Source of the DNA: Burkholderiaceae bacterium
GTDB taxonomy: Bacteria > Pseudomonadota > Gammaproteobacteria > Burkholderiales > Burkholderiaceae_E
Direction: 5' to 3'
NCBI GenBank assembly: GCA_024235875.1
Contig: JACKLP010000005.1
Location: 1 to 64,000, forward strand
Length of the DNA stretch: 64,000 nucleotides
Shown piece after piece: positions 10,101 through 18,491 of this stretch (the first letter of the stretch is position 1; every line of letters begins with the position of its first letter). A program made the translations under genes and the position numbers. The notes under the pieces are model-generated. The model was given only the letters and a program-made list of their open reading frames with translations. It was not told where the DNA came from and did not search any database.

Positions 10101-13055
10101 GACTGGCTGATCGACCTGGGCCCAGAAGGCGGCGACGAGGGGGGACGCGTGGTGGCGACCGGCTCGCCCGACGCGCTACGTGCCGACCCTGCGTCTCACA
10201 CCGGTCGCGCACTACGAGAATATGGCGCGGCCATCGGTGCCGACGCCGGCCCGCTGCTCGCGGCCGAACCCGCCGCCGGGCGCAGTGGCAATGCCTTGCG
10301 CGAGCGAGGACGCGACGCGATCTTCGTGCATCACGCGCGTGAACACAATTTGCGCGGCATCGACGTGACGATCCCGCGTGACGCGTTCACCGTGATCACC
10401 GGGGTCTCCGGATCGGGGAAGTCGACCCTGGCCTTCGACGTGGTGTTCGCCGAAGGGCAACGACGCTACCTGGAGTCCCTCAACGCGTACGCCCGCCAGT
10501 TCGTCCAACCGGCGTCGAGGCCAGACGTGGACGGCGTATTCGGCATTCCCCCGACGGTCGCGATCGAACAGCGCACGAGTCGTGGCGGGCGCAAGAGCAC
10601 GGTGGCGACCTTGACCGAAATCCACCACTTCCTGCGTCTGCTCTACGTCAAGACCGGCGTACAGCACTGCCCCGATTGCGAAATACCGATCGAGCCGCAA
10701 AGCTTCGACGCGATCGCCGCCCGGATCCTGCGGGAGTTCAAGGGCCGCCACATCGGCCTGCTGGCACCGCTGGTGGTCGCCCGCAAAGGGGTCTACACCG
10801 ACCTCGCCAAGTGGGCAGCGGCGCGCGGATTCAGTCATCTGAGAGTCGACGGCTCATTTCTGCCCACCGCGGGGTTCCCACGCATCGACCGCTATGTCGA
10901 GCACCACATCGAGCTTCCGGTCGCCGACTTCGTCGTCGATCCCTCGCAGGAAAGCGTGATGCGCGAATCGCTCGCAAGAGCGCTCGAACTCGGTCATGGC
11001 GTGGTCATGGTGGCCGAGCCCCTGGATCGGCTCGAACTGGCGATCGCCGATGGCGACCCGACCGGGAAGGCGGCATCTTTGAACACGCGTCTGTTCTCGA
11101 CCAAACGAGCCTGCTCGTCATGCGGGCGGAGTTTCGCCGAACTCGACCCGCGTCTGTTCTCGTACAACTCCAAGGTCGGCTGGTGCGCTCACTGCATCGG
11201 TACCGGTGTTCGCCTGCCCTACGTCCCACGGCTGGATCGTCCGCGTGGCTCGGAAGAAGACCGCACCAGCGGAGCGATCGGTACGCTGGCCGAGAAGCTC
11301 GCCGACCAATTGGATGCGGAAGCTCGGTCCGATGCGGATCCGGGCGGCGAGGCCGGATCCCTGGAACCCTGCCCCGCATGCAAGGGACAGCGGCTCAATC
11401 CCACGGCCCTAGCGGTACGTGTCGCCGGCGAAACCATTGCCGAGGTATCGGCGCTTCCGGTCGATGGCGCACGGAAATGGATCGACCGCCTCGAACTCGA
11501 CGGGCGCGCGGCCGAGATCGCGCGTGGCCTGATCGGAGAGATCGGCTCGCGACTAGGATTCCTCCAACACGTCGGGCTCGGCTATCTGGCACTCGATCGT
11601 GGCGCACCGTCCTTGTCGGGCGGCGAGGCCCAACGGATTCGCCTGGCCGCCCAACTCGGATCCAATCTTCAGGGCGTCTGCTATGTGCTCGACGAGCCGA
11701 CGATCGGACTACATCCGCGCGACAACCGGGTCCTGCTCGATACCCTCAGCGCGCTGCGCAGCAAGGGCAACACCCTGCTGGTCGTGGAACACGACGAAGA
11801 GACGATTCGACGCGCCGACCACGTGATCGACATCGGTCCGGGGGCCGGGCGCCGGGGTGGGCGAATCATCGCGACCGGGGATCACGACACCGTCGCGGCC
11901 AATCCCGACAGCGTGACCGGACGCTTTCTCGCCCACCCGCTGCAGCACCCGCTCATCGAGCGCCGGGCACTGCCCGACGCCGACGATGCCCTGGGGTGGC
12001 TCGCCGTGATCGGCGCGAGGCTTCACAACCTGCGGCAGGTGAACGCCCGCATCCCGCTCGGTCGCCTGACCGTCATTACCGGCGTATCGGGTTCGGGCAA
12101 GTCCACCCTCGCGCGTGAAGTGATCCTGCGCAACGCCTCGGCCTGGACGTCGGCACGCAATCGTCGCGCGCCACCGCCCGCGGTCCTCGGATGCGAGCGC
12201 ATCGATGGGCTCGGCCAGATCGAGCGCGTCCTCGAGGTCGACCAGACACCGATCGGCAAGACGCCGAGATCCTGTCCAGCGACCTACGTCGGCTTCTGGG
12301 ACTCGATTCGCCGCGTGTTCGCCGATGCCGCCGAGGCAAGATTGCGCGGCTACGGTGCGAGCCGGTTCTCATTCAATACGGCGGGCGGACGCTGCGACGC
12401 TTGCGGCGGTCAGGGGCAACAGACAATCGAGATGAGTTTTCTTCCCGACGTCAAGGTTCCCTGCGACGCCTGCCGCGGCCAGCGCTTCAACCGCGAGACC
12501 CTGGAGATCGTGCTGCGGGACCGAAGCATTGGCGACGTGCTCGCGCTCAGCGTCGATGAAGCGGTCGACTATTTCGATGCGCATCCGAGGATCAGGCACC
12601 CGTTGTCTCTACTGCAGGACGTCGGGCTGGGCTACCTCACGCTGGGTCAACCGAGCCCGACGCTGTCCGGCGGCGAGGCTCAGCGAATCAAGCTCGTGAC
12701 CGAACTCGCCAAGGTCCGTCCGCCAGTGGTCGATCCGCGCACCGGGCGCCCTCAGAGAGCCCCGGGGACCCTCTACGTGCTGGATGAACCCACGGTGGGT
12801 CTGCACATGGCCGACGTGGAAAAGCTCATCCGCGTGTTGCACCGCCTGGTCGAGGCCGGGAACACCGTCGTCGTGGTCGAGCACAACCTGGACATCTGGG
12901 CCGAGGCGGACTGGATCATCGACCTAGGTCCCGAAGGCGGGGCCGGCGGCGGGCGCGTCGTCGGACAGGGCCCCCCCGAGGCGCTGGCCGAGAAGGCTGA
13001 CGGCCACACGGCTCGTGTGCTCGATGAATTCCTCGCCAGGCATCGGCAATCGTAA
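7185..13055 (+). CDS. uvrA: Double-length excinuclease ABC subunit A (tandem UvrA fusion)
   Basis: UvrA recognises bulky DNA lesions and loads UvrB in nucleotide excision repair. Normal UvrA is about 940 residues with two ABC cassettes; this product has 1956 residues and four. Walker A motifs (GVSGSGKS) lie near residues 54, 683, 1072 and 1632. Each cassette has its own signature (LSGGE.QR) and Walker B (DEPSIGLHPRD, DEPTTGLHFED, DEPTIGLHPRD, DEPTVGLHMAD). Zinc-finger cysteines are visible in both halves, for example CPTCGG/CPDCDG and CDACGG/CDACRG. The order is therefore UvrA-half, UvrA-half with a join near residue 1030. The frame is intact across 5.9 kb. Similar giant UvrA proteins are known to me from Burkholderiales, where they usually coexist with a normal-length uvrA. 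Whether this one works in classical repair or as a UvrA2-like accessory cannot be told from sequence. Confidence 0.93.
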   Translation: MSTTNSADGDDAVDSTRADGAYLGKAIRVRGARQNNLRNLSLDIPLNELVVVTGVSGSGKSSLVFDTIYAEGQRRYVETFSAYARQFLDRMDKPMVDRIDGVPPAIAIDQTNPVRTSRSTVGTMTEINDHLKLLFARAGRLHCRQCAKEVRRDTTASIRDAINSRAAAAGDPRLIVTFPVTVPANFDVAEVEASLLAQGYARVHGHREASDGRTVVDVVQDRFRVATVDPARLGDAIETGLARGHGRLDVHALDDAAKPLAPWRFSSDLRCADCDISYADPLPSLFSFNSPLGACETCRGFGRVIGVDIGLVIPDESLSLGQGAIKPWQTKSFIECQQDLARHAKLKGIPMDRPWRKMDTAHQAWVLHGGDDWTGKWQKQWYGVHRFFDWLESRAYKMHIRVLLSKYRSYTPCKACAGARLKPDALLWRVGDVEQAALALGEKGPMARARHRPIGVQWSDAALAALPGLSIHDLMLLPIERVRRFFDMMRPRSGRAIDEAIDLLLHEIRARLAYLGDVGLGYLTLDRQSRTLSGGEVQRINLTTALGTSLVNALFVLDEPSIGLHPRDMGRIIGVMQRLRDAGNSLLVVEHDPLVMFAADRILDIGPGPGERGGDIVYWGDAAGVRRAATLTGDYLAGRRRIDAGHRREVMPGTPRLILEGASENNLRGVDVEIPLDRLVCVTGVSGSGKSTLVQNVLLPALSKAKGKPTEQPGRYDRLLGDDLIDDIVFVDQSPIGKTARSNPVSYVGAFEGIRKRFAAAGLARERGYTAGTFSFNSGDGRCPTCGGNGFEHVEMQFLSDVYLRCPDCDGKRFRAETLEVTIRGARSARRADGSEFGDLSIADVLDLTVAEALAFFGDAHDVRAKLAPLSDVGLDYLRLGQPVPTLSGGEAQRLKLAGFLAEAASRGLTAATPGRAFARAGRRGTLFLFDEPTTGLHFEDIARLLRAFRKLLSAGHSLVVIEHNLDVIGAADWLIDLGPEGGDEGGRVVATGSPDALRADPASHTGRALREYGAAIGADAGPLLAAEPAAGRSGNALRERGRDAIFVHHAREHNLRGIDVTIPRDAFTVITGVSGSGKSTLAFDVVFAEGQRRYLESLNAYARQFVQPASRPDVDGVFGIPPTVAIEQRTSRGGRKSTVATLTEIHHFLRLLYVKTGVQHCPDCEIPIEPQSFDAIAARILREFKGRHIGLLAPLVVARKGVYTDLAKWAAARGFSHLRVDGSFLPTAGFPRIDRYVEHHIELPVADFVVDPSQESVMRESLARALELGHGVVMVAEPLDRLELAIADGDPTGKAASLNTRLFSTKRACSSCGRSFAELDPRLFSYNSKVGWCAHCIGTGVRLPYVPRLDRPRGSEEDRTSGAIGTLAEKLADQLDAEARSDADPGGEAGSLEPCPACKGQRLNPTALAVRVAGETIAEVSALPVDGARKWIDRLELDGRAAEIARGLIGEIGSRLGFLQHVGLGYLALDRGAPSLSGGEAQRIRLAAQLGSNLQGVCYVLDEPTIGLHPRDNRVLLDTLSALRSKGNTLLVVEHDEETIRRADHVIDIGPGAGRRGGRIIATGDHDTVAANPDSVTGRFLAHPLQHPLIERRALPDADDALGWLAVIGARLHNLRQVNARIPLGRLTVITGVSGSGKSTLAREVILRNASAWTSARNRRAPPPAVLGCERIDGLGQIERVLEVDQTPIGKTPRSCPATYVGFWDSIRRVFADAAEARLRGYGASRFSFNTAGGRCDACGGQGQQTIEMSFLPDVKVPCDACRGQRFNRETLEIVLRDRSIGDVLALSVDEAVDYFDAHPRIRHPLSLLQDVGLGYLTLGQPSPTLSGGEAQRIKLVTELAKVRPPVVDPRTGRPQRAPGTLYVLDEPTVGLHMADVEKLIRVLHRLVEAGNTVVVVEHNLDIWAEADWIIDLGPEGGAGGGRVVGQGPPEALAEKADGHTARVLDEFLARHRQS

Positions 13056-13095
13056 ACGCGCATATCGCGCCAACGCAGGCGCCCATGGTGCGTTT

Positions 13096-14499
13096 CTAGT
13101 CACCCCCGGATTGGTCGCACCCGGACTCGATACGCGAAGCCGGATCGGCCACGATCATCGAACAACGACCCGTCGGAAGCGACGCCGGGACATAGCGCGA
13201 GAGCGACGGATCGTTGAGCGCGTTCTCGATGAAGTCGACGAGCTGCGCGATCTCCTCCGCCGTCAGGTGCAAGGGCACGAAGCGCGAATCGAGCGCGGCC
13301 TGCGCGACGCGCTCGTTCTGAGGCGCTGCCAGATTCTTGTATCGGACCACGGCCTCGACGCCATCGAAGGTTCCGCCGTGTCCAAGATAGCGGGCCTCGC
13401 GCAAGTTGTAGAGTTGCGGCGTCTTGAACGCATACTGATCCTGTGGCCGGCCAGTGAAGCTCGCGCGTCCCTGGTGATCGGGCCTGGATGCGTCTGAGCC
13501 GATGATGTCCTTGCCGACCAGGTCGCCCATGCCGAGCACGGCAAACTGCATGGAGGACAGGGCCGGCCCATCATGGCAGCCAACACATCCCGCCTTGCCG
13601 AAGAAGACGACGGCGCCTCGTTTCTGGCTTTCGGTCATGGCCCAGGTCTCTCCCTGGAGCCAGCGCTGGAAAGGTGCCCGATTCGCCAGTAGGGTCCGCT
13701 CGTAGGCCGCGATCGCAAGCCCCGAGGCGATCTCATCGTATCGTGACGCGGCGGGACGCTCTGGAAAAGCCGCGTCGAAGGCGTCCAGATACCCCAGTCG
13801 CTCGGCCAGGTAACGGTCCATCTTCAGTCGATGGACCCCCATGCCGGCGATGGCCTGTGTCTCGACCCCTTCGAAACCGAGCCGATTGGCTTCCTTGGGC
13901 GTGCCGGCCGTCCAGGCGGACTCGGTACCCACGTTGGCCCCCCCCGCCCCGAACTGCCCGTTCCACAGCAGGTTCGACTGGTAGGCGACATTCAACGCGG
14001 CGGGGCTACGAAGCGGCTGCACATCGATTCGATCGACCCGGTACATCGGATCGGCGACGCGCTTCTCGCCCCGCCGCCCGAAGCCGAGCCCGCCCTCGCC
14101 GATCCCTTGCCGCAGTCCCGCCTGAAAGCCGGCCGACGCATGGTGGCAGGACGCGCAACTATAGGTGCCCGCCATGTCCGGGTAGGCCGGATTGCCTGCG
14201 ATGGAGGTGTCATGGAACAACATGGCGCCCAGTCGCACCTTGGCCTCGGTGAGCGGATTGGACGGATCCTGCGGGATCCGCTCGAAGTCGTTCTCGCGCG
14301 GCTGGACGAACCGTTGGACGCCGCCCGCTGTCTCTACCGCCGTCTTCAGGGCCGTGTCGGCGTCGGTCGCGGCGGGCGGACTGCCACCTTCTACCCAGCC
14401 GCACCCGGCCAAGGCGATCACCAGCAAACCGGTCGACAGCCTTCGGCTCAGCGGATACCGAAGGCGAGCGGCCCGCTTGCGCGCTGCCATTGTCCTCAT
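13096..14499 (-). CDS. Di-haem cytochrome c peroxidase/MauG-family lipoprotein
   Basis: The 467-residue product has two c-type haem sites, C115-x-x-C118-H119 (CASCHH) and C305-x-x-C308-H309 (CVGCHD), the arrangement of bacterial cytochrome c peroxidases and MauG. The N-terminus is a lipoprotein signal with lipobox LAGC at Cys33, so it should be anchored in the cell envelope facing the periplasm. The family reduces H2O2 with electrons from small c-type cytochromes, or oxidises protein side chains. The start at 14499 is chosen because it gives a basic n-region before the signal; an ATG at 14490 is equally possible. It is longer than classical peroxidases (about 330 residues), mainly in the segment between the haems. 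It converges with uvrA and is divergent from coaBC. Confidence 0.85.
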   Translation of the reverse strand: MRTMAARKRAARLRYPLSRRLSTGLLVIALAGCGWVEGGSPPAATDADTALKTAVETAGGVQRFVQPRENDFERIPQDPSNPLTEAKVRLGAMLFHDTSIAGNPAYPDMAGTYSCASCHHASAGFQAGLRQGIGEGGLGFGRRGEKRVADPMYRVDRIDVQPLRSPAALNVAYQSNLLWNGQFGAGGANVGTESAWTAGTPKEANRLGFEGVETQAIAGMGVHRLKMDRYLAERLGYLDAFDAAFPERPAASRYDEIASGLAIAAYERTLLANRAPFQRWLQGETWAMTESQKRGAVVFFGKAGCVGCHDGPALSSMQFAVLGMGDLVGKDIIGSDASRPDHQGRASFTGRPQDQYAFKTPQLYNLREARYLGHGGTFDGVEAVVRYKNLAAPQNERVAQAALDSRFVPLHLTAEEIAQLVDFIENALNDPSLSRYVPASLPTGRCSMIVADPASRIESGCDQSGGD

Positions 14500-14574
14500 C
14501 CTGACATCGTCCTTATTCGCGCGCGCCGTTTCGGCGGCCTTGCGCATATGGTATACACGCGGCACGGAGGAAGC

Positions 14575-15825
14575 ATGGAACTCGCGAATCGTCGCATCGT
14601 GCTCGGCGTCACCGGAGGGGTGGCCGCCTACAAGGCAGCGGTCCTCGCGCGGGACCTGATGGCCCGGGGAGCCAGTGTCCAGGTCGTGATGACCGCGGCG
14701 GGACAGCGCTTCGTCGGTGCGGAGACGTTCCAGGCGCTGACGGGCCAACCCGTGTTCTCGGACGCCTGGGATGCCCGCATCGAAAACCGGATGCCGCATA
14801 TCGAGCTGTCGCGACGTGCCGACGTGGTGCTCGTGGCGCCGGCAAGCGCCGATTTCCTGGCCCGGATCGCCCATGGCCTGTGTGACGATCTACTGGCCAC
14901 GCTCTGCCTGGCCCGCGACTGTCCGCTGCTTGTCGCACCCGCGATGAATCGACAGATGTGGGAGCATCCGGCGACCCGACGCAATGTCGCCACGCTGCGC
15001 GACGACGGCGTGGGTTTCATCGGGCCGGACAGTGGCGTGCAAGCCTGTGGCGAGACCGGCGAAGGCCGCATGCTCGAGCCGAGCGATATCGCCGAGCATC
15101 TTTGCGCGCATTTCACGCCCAAGCGATTCGCTGGCCGGCGGGTCCTGCTGACAGCGGGCCCGACCTTCGAGCCGATCGACCCGGTTCGCGGCATCACCAA
15201 TCTTTCGTCCGGGAAGATGGGCTTCGCACTCGCCCGGGCACTCGCGTTCGCCGGCGCCAAAGTCACCCTCGTTGCCGGCCCGACGACCCTCCCTACACCA
15301 TTTGGCACGCGACGCCTCGATGTCACGACGGCCATGCAGATGCATGACGCGGTCATGGCCGAAGTCGGCGGCGCCGACTTGTTCATCGGGGTCGCGGCGG
15401 TCGCAGACTGGCGGGTCGCCAATGCGAGCAAGAGCAAGCTCAAGAAGACGGCCGGCGGTGCCCCCCCGGATCTGCAGTTCGCGCTGAACCCGGACATCCT
15501 GGCAGCGGTGGCAAGCCTGCCCGCGGCCCCTTATTGCGTGGGCTTCGCGGCGGAAAGCGAGGACCTGGAACGCAACGGCCAGGCCAAGCGGGCCGCCAAA
15601 GGGGTACCGCTGCTGTGCGCGAACATCGGCCATGCAACCTTCGGTCGGGACGACAACGAGTTGCTCCTGATCGACGAGGCCGGCCTGACCCGGCTGGAAC
15701 GCGCCGACAAGAACACGCTCGCGGCTCGACTGGTCCTCGAGATCGCCAACCGCCTCGAGGCGGCAGCGCCGGATAGACCCAAGGCGCGCAAGTCCCGGGC
15801 CAGACGTCGCGGCAAGCACGCCTGA
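14575..15825 (+). CDS. coaBC: Bifunctional phosphopantothenoylcysteine decarboxylase / phosphopantothenate-cysteine ligase
   Basis: CoaBC carries out two steps of coenzyme A synthesis: ligation of cysteine to 4'-phosphopantothenate and decarboxylation to 4'-phosphopantetheine. The N-terminal flavoprotein half (CoaC) shows GVTGGVAAYKA, the PAMNRQMWEHP motif and the active Cys in QACGETGEGRM. The C-terminal half (CoaB) begins at RRVLLTAGPTFEPIDPVRG and shows NLSSGKMG and the KLKK lysines. The product has 416 residues. The ATG at 14575 is preceded by GGAGG at good spacing, although the frame is open further upstream. It leads a cluster with a small membrane protein and dut. Confidence 0.95.
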   Translation: MELANRRIVLGVTGGVAAYKAAVLARDLMARGASVQVVMTAAGQRFVGAETFQALTGQPVFSDAWDARIENRMPHIELSRRADVVLVAPASADFLARIAHGLCDDLLATLCLARDCPLLVAPAMNRQMWEHPATRRNVATLRDDGVGFIGPDSGVQACGETGEGRMLEPSDIAEHLCAHFTPKRFAGRRVLLTAGPTFEPIDPVRGITNLSSGKMGFALARALAFAGAKVTLVAGPTTLPTPFGTRRLDVTTAMQMHDAVMAEVGGADLFIGVAAVADWRVANASKSKLKKTAGGAPPDLQFALNPDILAAVASLPAAPYCVGFAAESEDLERNGQAKRAAKGVPLLCANIGHATFGRDDNELLLIDEAGLTRLERADKNTLAARLVLEIANRLEAAAPDRPKARKSRARRRGKHA

Positions 15826-15851
15826 GCCTGGCTTCGCGCACGGACAAGGAC

Positions 15852-16382
15852 ATGGAAAGCAGCCGACTCGCCAGTGCCGACGAACCACCGGACGGCGACT
15901 TCGTTCGCTATGTCGAATCGCTCGTTGGTTCGCTGCCGTCGGATCCCGAGGTCGCCGCTCGCGAGCAGAGTCGCCGCATGGCCAGGGGTGCTGCCAAGCG
16001 GCAGTCTCGACCGGGGGGCACGACATCCGATTCGCCCGGCGATGACGCCGACCAGGTCGCACCGGTTTCGCGCGTCGAGGTCGGCGAGACGCCGACGGTC
16101 GGCACCCGCTGGGGAAGCGGGGTCGCCACGAGCCGTCCCCTCGCCCGCAAGTCCGAGAATCCGTCCGGTCCGCCCGACCTGGGCGTGCTGATGCGACGCT
16201 TTGTCGCAGCGCTGCTGCGCGGCTTCGGCACCCTGCTGATCATCGGTGGCGTCGTCTGGATCGGCACGGCGCTCGTGCTGCAATCGAGCCGGCCCGAAAT
16301 CGAACCCTTCCCCGGTGTCGCCCAGATCTTCGCCGGCATATTCGTCAGGAGCTTCGCAGCCCGGCTGCGCTCGAAAGCATGA
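15852..16382 (+). CDS. Hypothetical single-pass membrane protein
   Basis: I do not recognise this 176-residue protein. It has a long hydrophilic, probably disordered N-terminal part rich in Ser, Arg, Asp and Gly, then one membrane helix (GTLLIIGGVVWIGTALVL, about residues 125-147) and a short basic C-terminal tail. The ATG at 15852 follows an AAGGA sequence. Its stop overlaps the dut start (ATGA), so the pair should be translationally coupled, and it sits 26 bp after coaBC. GC content and codon use look like the neighbours. The operon position is the only clue to a role. Confidence 0.7.
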   Translation: MESSRLASADEPPDGDFVRYVESLVGSLPSDPEVAAREQSRRMARGAAKRQSRPGGTTSDSPGDDADQVAPVSRVEVGETPTVGTRWGSGVATSRPLARKSENPSGPPDLGVLMRRFVAALLRGFGTLLIIGGVVWIGTALVLQSSRPEIEPFPGVAQIFAGIFVRSFAARLRSKA

Positions 16383-16825
16383 TCGTCGACTACCGGATTC
16401 TCGATCCACGGCTGACCGACCAGCCGCCGTCCTACGGGTCTGCCGGCGCCGCCGGACTGGACTTGCGCGCCTGCCTCGATGCGCCGCTCGATCTCGGCCC
16501 GGGACAGACCGCCCTGCTGCCGGCCGGCATTGCGATCCATATCGAGGATCCGGGCTATGCGGCACTGATCCTGCCGCGCTCGGGGCTTGGCCATCGCCAC
16601 GGTATCGTGCTCGGCAATCTGGTCGGGCTGATCGACTCCGACTATCAGGGCGAACTCAAGATTTCCTGCTGGAATCGAAGCGATGTCGTCTTCAGGATCG
16701 AGCCGATGGACCGAATCGCGCAACTCGTGATCGTGCCGGTCATGCACCCCGAATTCCGGCGCGTCGAGACTTTCGAGGCGTCGAGCCGTGGTGACGGCGG
16801 CTTCGGCAGCACGGGCAAGCACTGA
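16379..16825 (+). CDS. dut: dUTP diphosphatase (dUTPase)
   Basis: Dut hydrolyses dUTP to dUMP, keeping uracil out of DNA and supplying thymidylate synthesis. The 148-residue protein carries all five motifs of the trimeric dUTPases: GAAGLDLRA (with the catalytic-site Asp), PRSGLGHRHGI, GLIDSDYQGELK, RIAQLVIVPV, and the glycine-rich C-terminal arm GDGGFGSTG. The start ATG overlaps the stop of the upstream membrane protein gene. The coaBC-dut neighbourhood is common in proteobacteria. Confidence 0.96.
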   Translation: MIVDYRILDPRLTDQPPSYGSAGAAGLDLRACLDAPLDLGPGQTALLPAGIAIHIEDPGYAALILPRSGLGHRHGIVLGNLVGLIDSDYQGELKISCWNRSDVVFRIEPMDRIAQLVIVPVMHPEFRRVETFEASSRGDGGFGSTGKH

Positions 16826-16849
16826 GCGCGGCGGCCCGCGCAACAGCGC

Positions 16850-17794
16850 TCAAGCGACCAATCGCTGTCCCAGAAGATCGTCCAGTCGCCTGGCATCGGC
16901 CACGAAGGCGCGGATCCCTTCGGCGAGCTTGTCGGTCGCCATCGCGTCCTCGTTGAGCGCGAACCGAAAGCCCGCCTCGTCGAAATGCTCGCGATCGATC
17001 GAAGCCGATCGTGCGCCTTCGGCGTCGAGGCATCGGGCCAGCGGCGTGTCGTCGTGTGCGAGTTGCTGCAGCAACTCGGGGCTGATCGTCAGCAGGTCGC
17101 AGCCCGCCAGCGCGCGAATCTGCCCGATATTCCGGAAGCTCGCGCCCATGACCTCGGTGGCGTAGCCGAACTTCTTGAAGTACTCGAAGATCCGTCGCAC
17201 GGAGGCGACGCCAGGATCCTCGTCGCCCGAGTAGTCGCGCTGTTCGCGCTGCCGATACCAGTCGTAGATTCGACCCACGAACGGCGAGATCAGGGTGACA
17301 CCGGCATCGGCACAGGCCACGGCCTGCGAGAATGCGAAAAGCAAGGTCAGGTTGCAGTGGATTCCGTCGCGCTCGAGTCGCTCGGCGGCGCGGATGCCCT
17401 CCCAGGTCGCGGCAATCTTGATCAAGACCCGATCGGTGCCGATTCCGGCCTGTGCATACCGCTCGACGATACGCTTGGCTCGCGCGACCGTGGCCTCGAC
17501 GTCGAAGGACAAACGGGCATCCACCTCGGTCGAAACCCGGCCCGGAATGATCGACAGGATCTCACGACCGAATCGAACCAGCAGGCTGTCGGTCAGCACC
17601 TCCAGATCCCGACTGCCGGCCCGAGAAACGACCTCGGTGAGCAAGGGCAGATAGTCGTCCTTGCCGAGCGCCTTGACGATCAAGGTCGGGTTGGTGGTCG
17701 CGTCGCGCGGCGCATAGTCGCGCATCTGCTTGAAATCGCCGGTGTCCGCGACCACGGTCGTGAACGCCTTCAGTTGCTCGAGGGCGGAGGTCAT
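16850..17794 (-). CDS. tal: Transaldolase
   Basis: Transaldolase moves a dihydroxyacetone unit between sugar phosphates in the non-oxidative pentose phosphate pathway. The 314-residue product aligns well with E. coli TalB (317): Asp17 in VVADTGD, TTNPTL, and the Schiff-base lysine K126 in DRVLIKIAATWEG. The ATG at 17794 is the start at which TalB similarity begins; an upstream in-frame ATG at 17836 would add 14 unrelated residues. The gene converges with dut (24-bp gap) and lies 73 bp downstream of dsbB on the same strand. Confidence 0.95.
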   Translation of the reverse strand: MTSALEQLKAFTTVVADTGDFKQMRDYAPRDATTNPTLIVKALGKDDYLPLLTEVVSRAGSRDLEVLTDSLLVRFGREILSIIPGRVSTEVDARLSFDVEATVARAKRIVERYAQAGIGTDRVLIKIAATWEGIRAAERLERDGIHCNLTLLFAFSQAVACADAGVTLISPFVGRIYDWYRQREQRDYSGDEDPGVASVRRIFEYFKKFGYATEVMGASFRNIGQIRALAGCDLLTISPELLQQLAHDDTPLARCLDAEGARSASIDREHFDEAGFRFALNEDAMATDKLAEGIRAFVADARRLDDLLGQRLVA

Positions 17795-17867
17795 TGACGG
17801 AATGCTCCGGAATGGGTCGACACGCCTGGCGCCCATGCGGCCCCCGGCGGCTTGATCGGGTTCGGAT

Positions 17868-18383
17868 TCAACGCTCTGACGGCGCGAAAAGAACGGCCAG
17901 CGAGAGCACGGTCAGCACCAGAAAAAGCAGCGCACTCCACCACGCGAACGGAAAACCGAGCAGGTCCACGTTGGCTTCGTCACAGGCCGCGCGCGCCTTG
18001 AACATCCAGGGCATCAACTCGTCGAGTTGGACTGCCCCGATGATCTTGTCGGCGAGCGTGAACACGCAACTGCTGGTCTTGGACGCGACGAACTGCTGGT
18101 AAAGCGCTGCAGCAATGCCGGCAACACCCGTGATCGCCGCCACCAGCCCCGCCACCCGACGCACGGCCGTGCGCCCGGACCATCCCCAACCGAGCAGGGC
18201 CACGGCACCAAGCACGATATAGACGAGTCGCTGCAGCGTGCACCAGGCACAAGGCTGCATGCCCAGGCCGTGCTGAAGAAACAAGGCCAGGGCCACCGAG
18301 CCCCAGGCCAGCAGACAGACGACGAGCAAGGCCGGCGAGCGAGCCGCCGAGCCGCGCACGAACATTGCACGCCCCGCGTTCAA
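17868..18383 (-). CDS. dsbB: Disulfide bond formation protein DsbB
   Basis: DsbB is the inner-membrane oxidase that reoxidises DsbA and passes electrons to quinone. The 171-residue protein has four hydrophobic segments and the two essential cysteine pairs: C45-A-W-C48 in the first periplasmic loop and C106/C134 in the second. The pattern QPCAWCTLQR after the first helix is typical. An alternative ATG six codons in is also possible. It sits between clpA and tal on the same strand, separated from clpA by 108 bp. Confidence 0.93.
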   Translation of the reverse strand: MNAGRAMFVRGSAARSPALLVVCLLAWGSVALALFLQHGLGMQPCAWCTLQRLVYIVLGAVALLGWGWSGRTAVRRVAGLVAAITGVAGIAAALYQQFVASKTSSCVFTLADKIIGAVQLDELMPWMFKARAACDEANVDLLGFPFAWWSALLFLVLTVLSLAVLFAPSER

Positions 18384-18491
18384 GCACGCCTCCGATACGA
18401 GGCCATGGCCCGCATCCCGGGGCCGGTCGGACTCATCATCGACCGACGGGCACGCAGACGGCTCGTCGATCGACGATGCAGGTCACGACCA

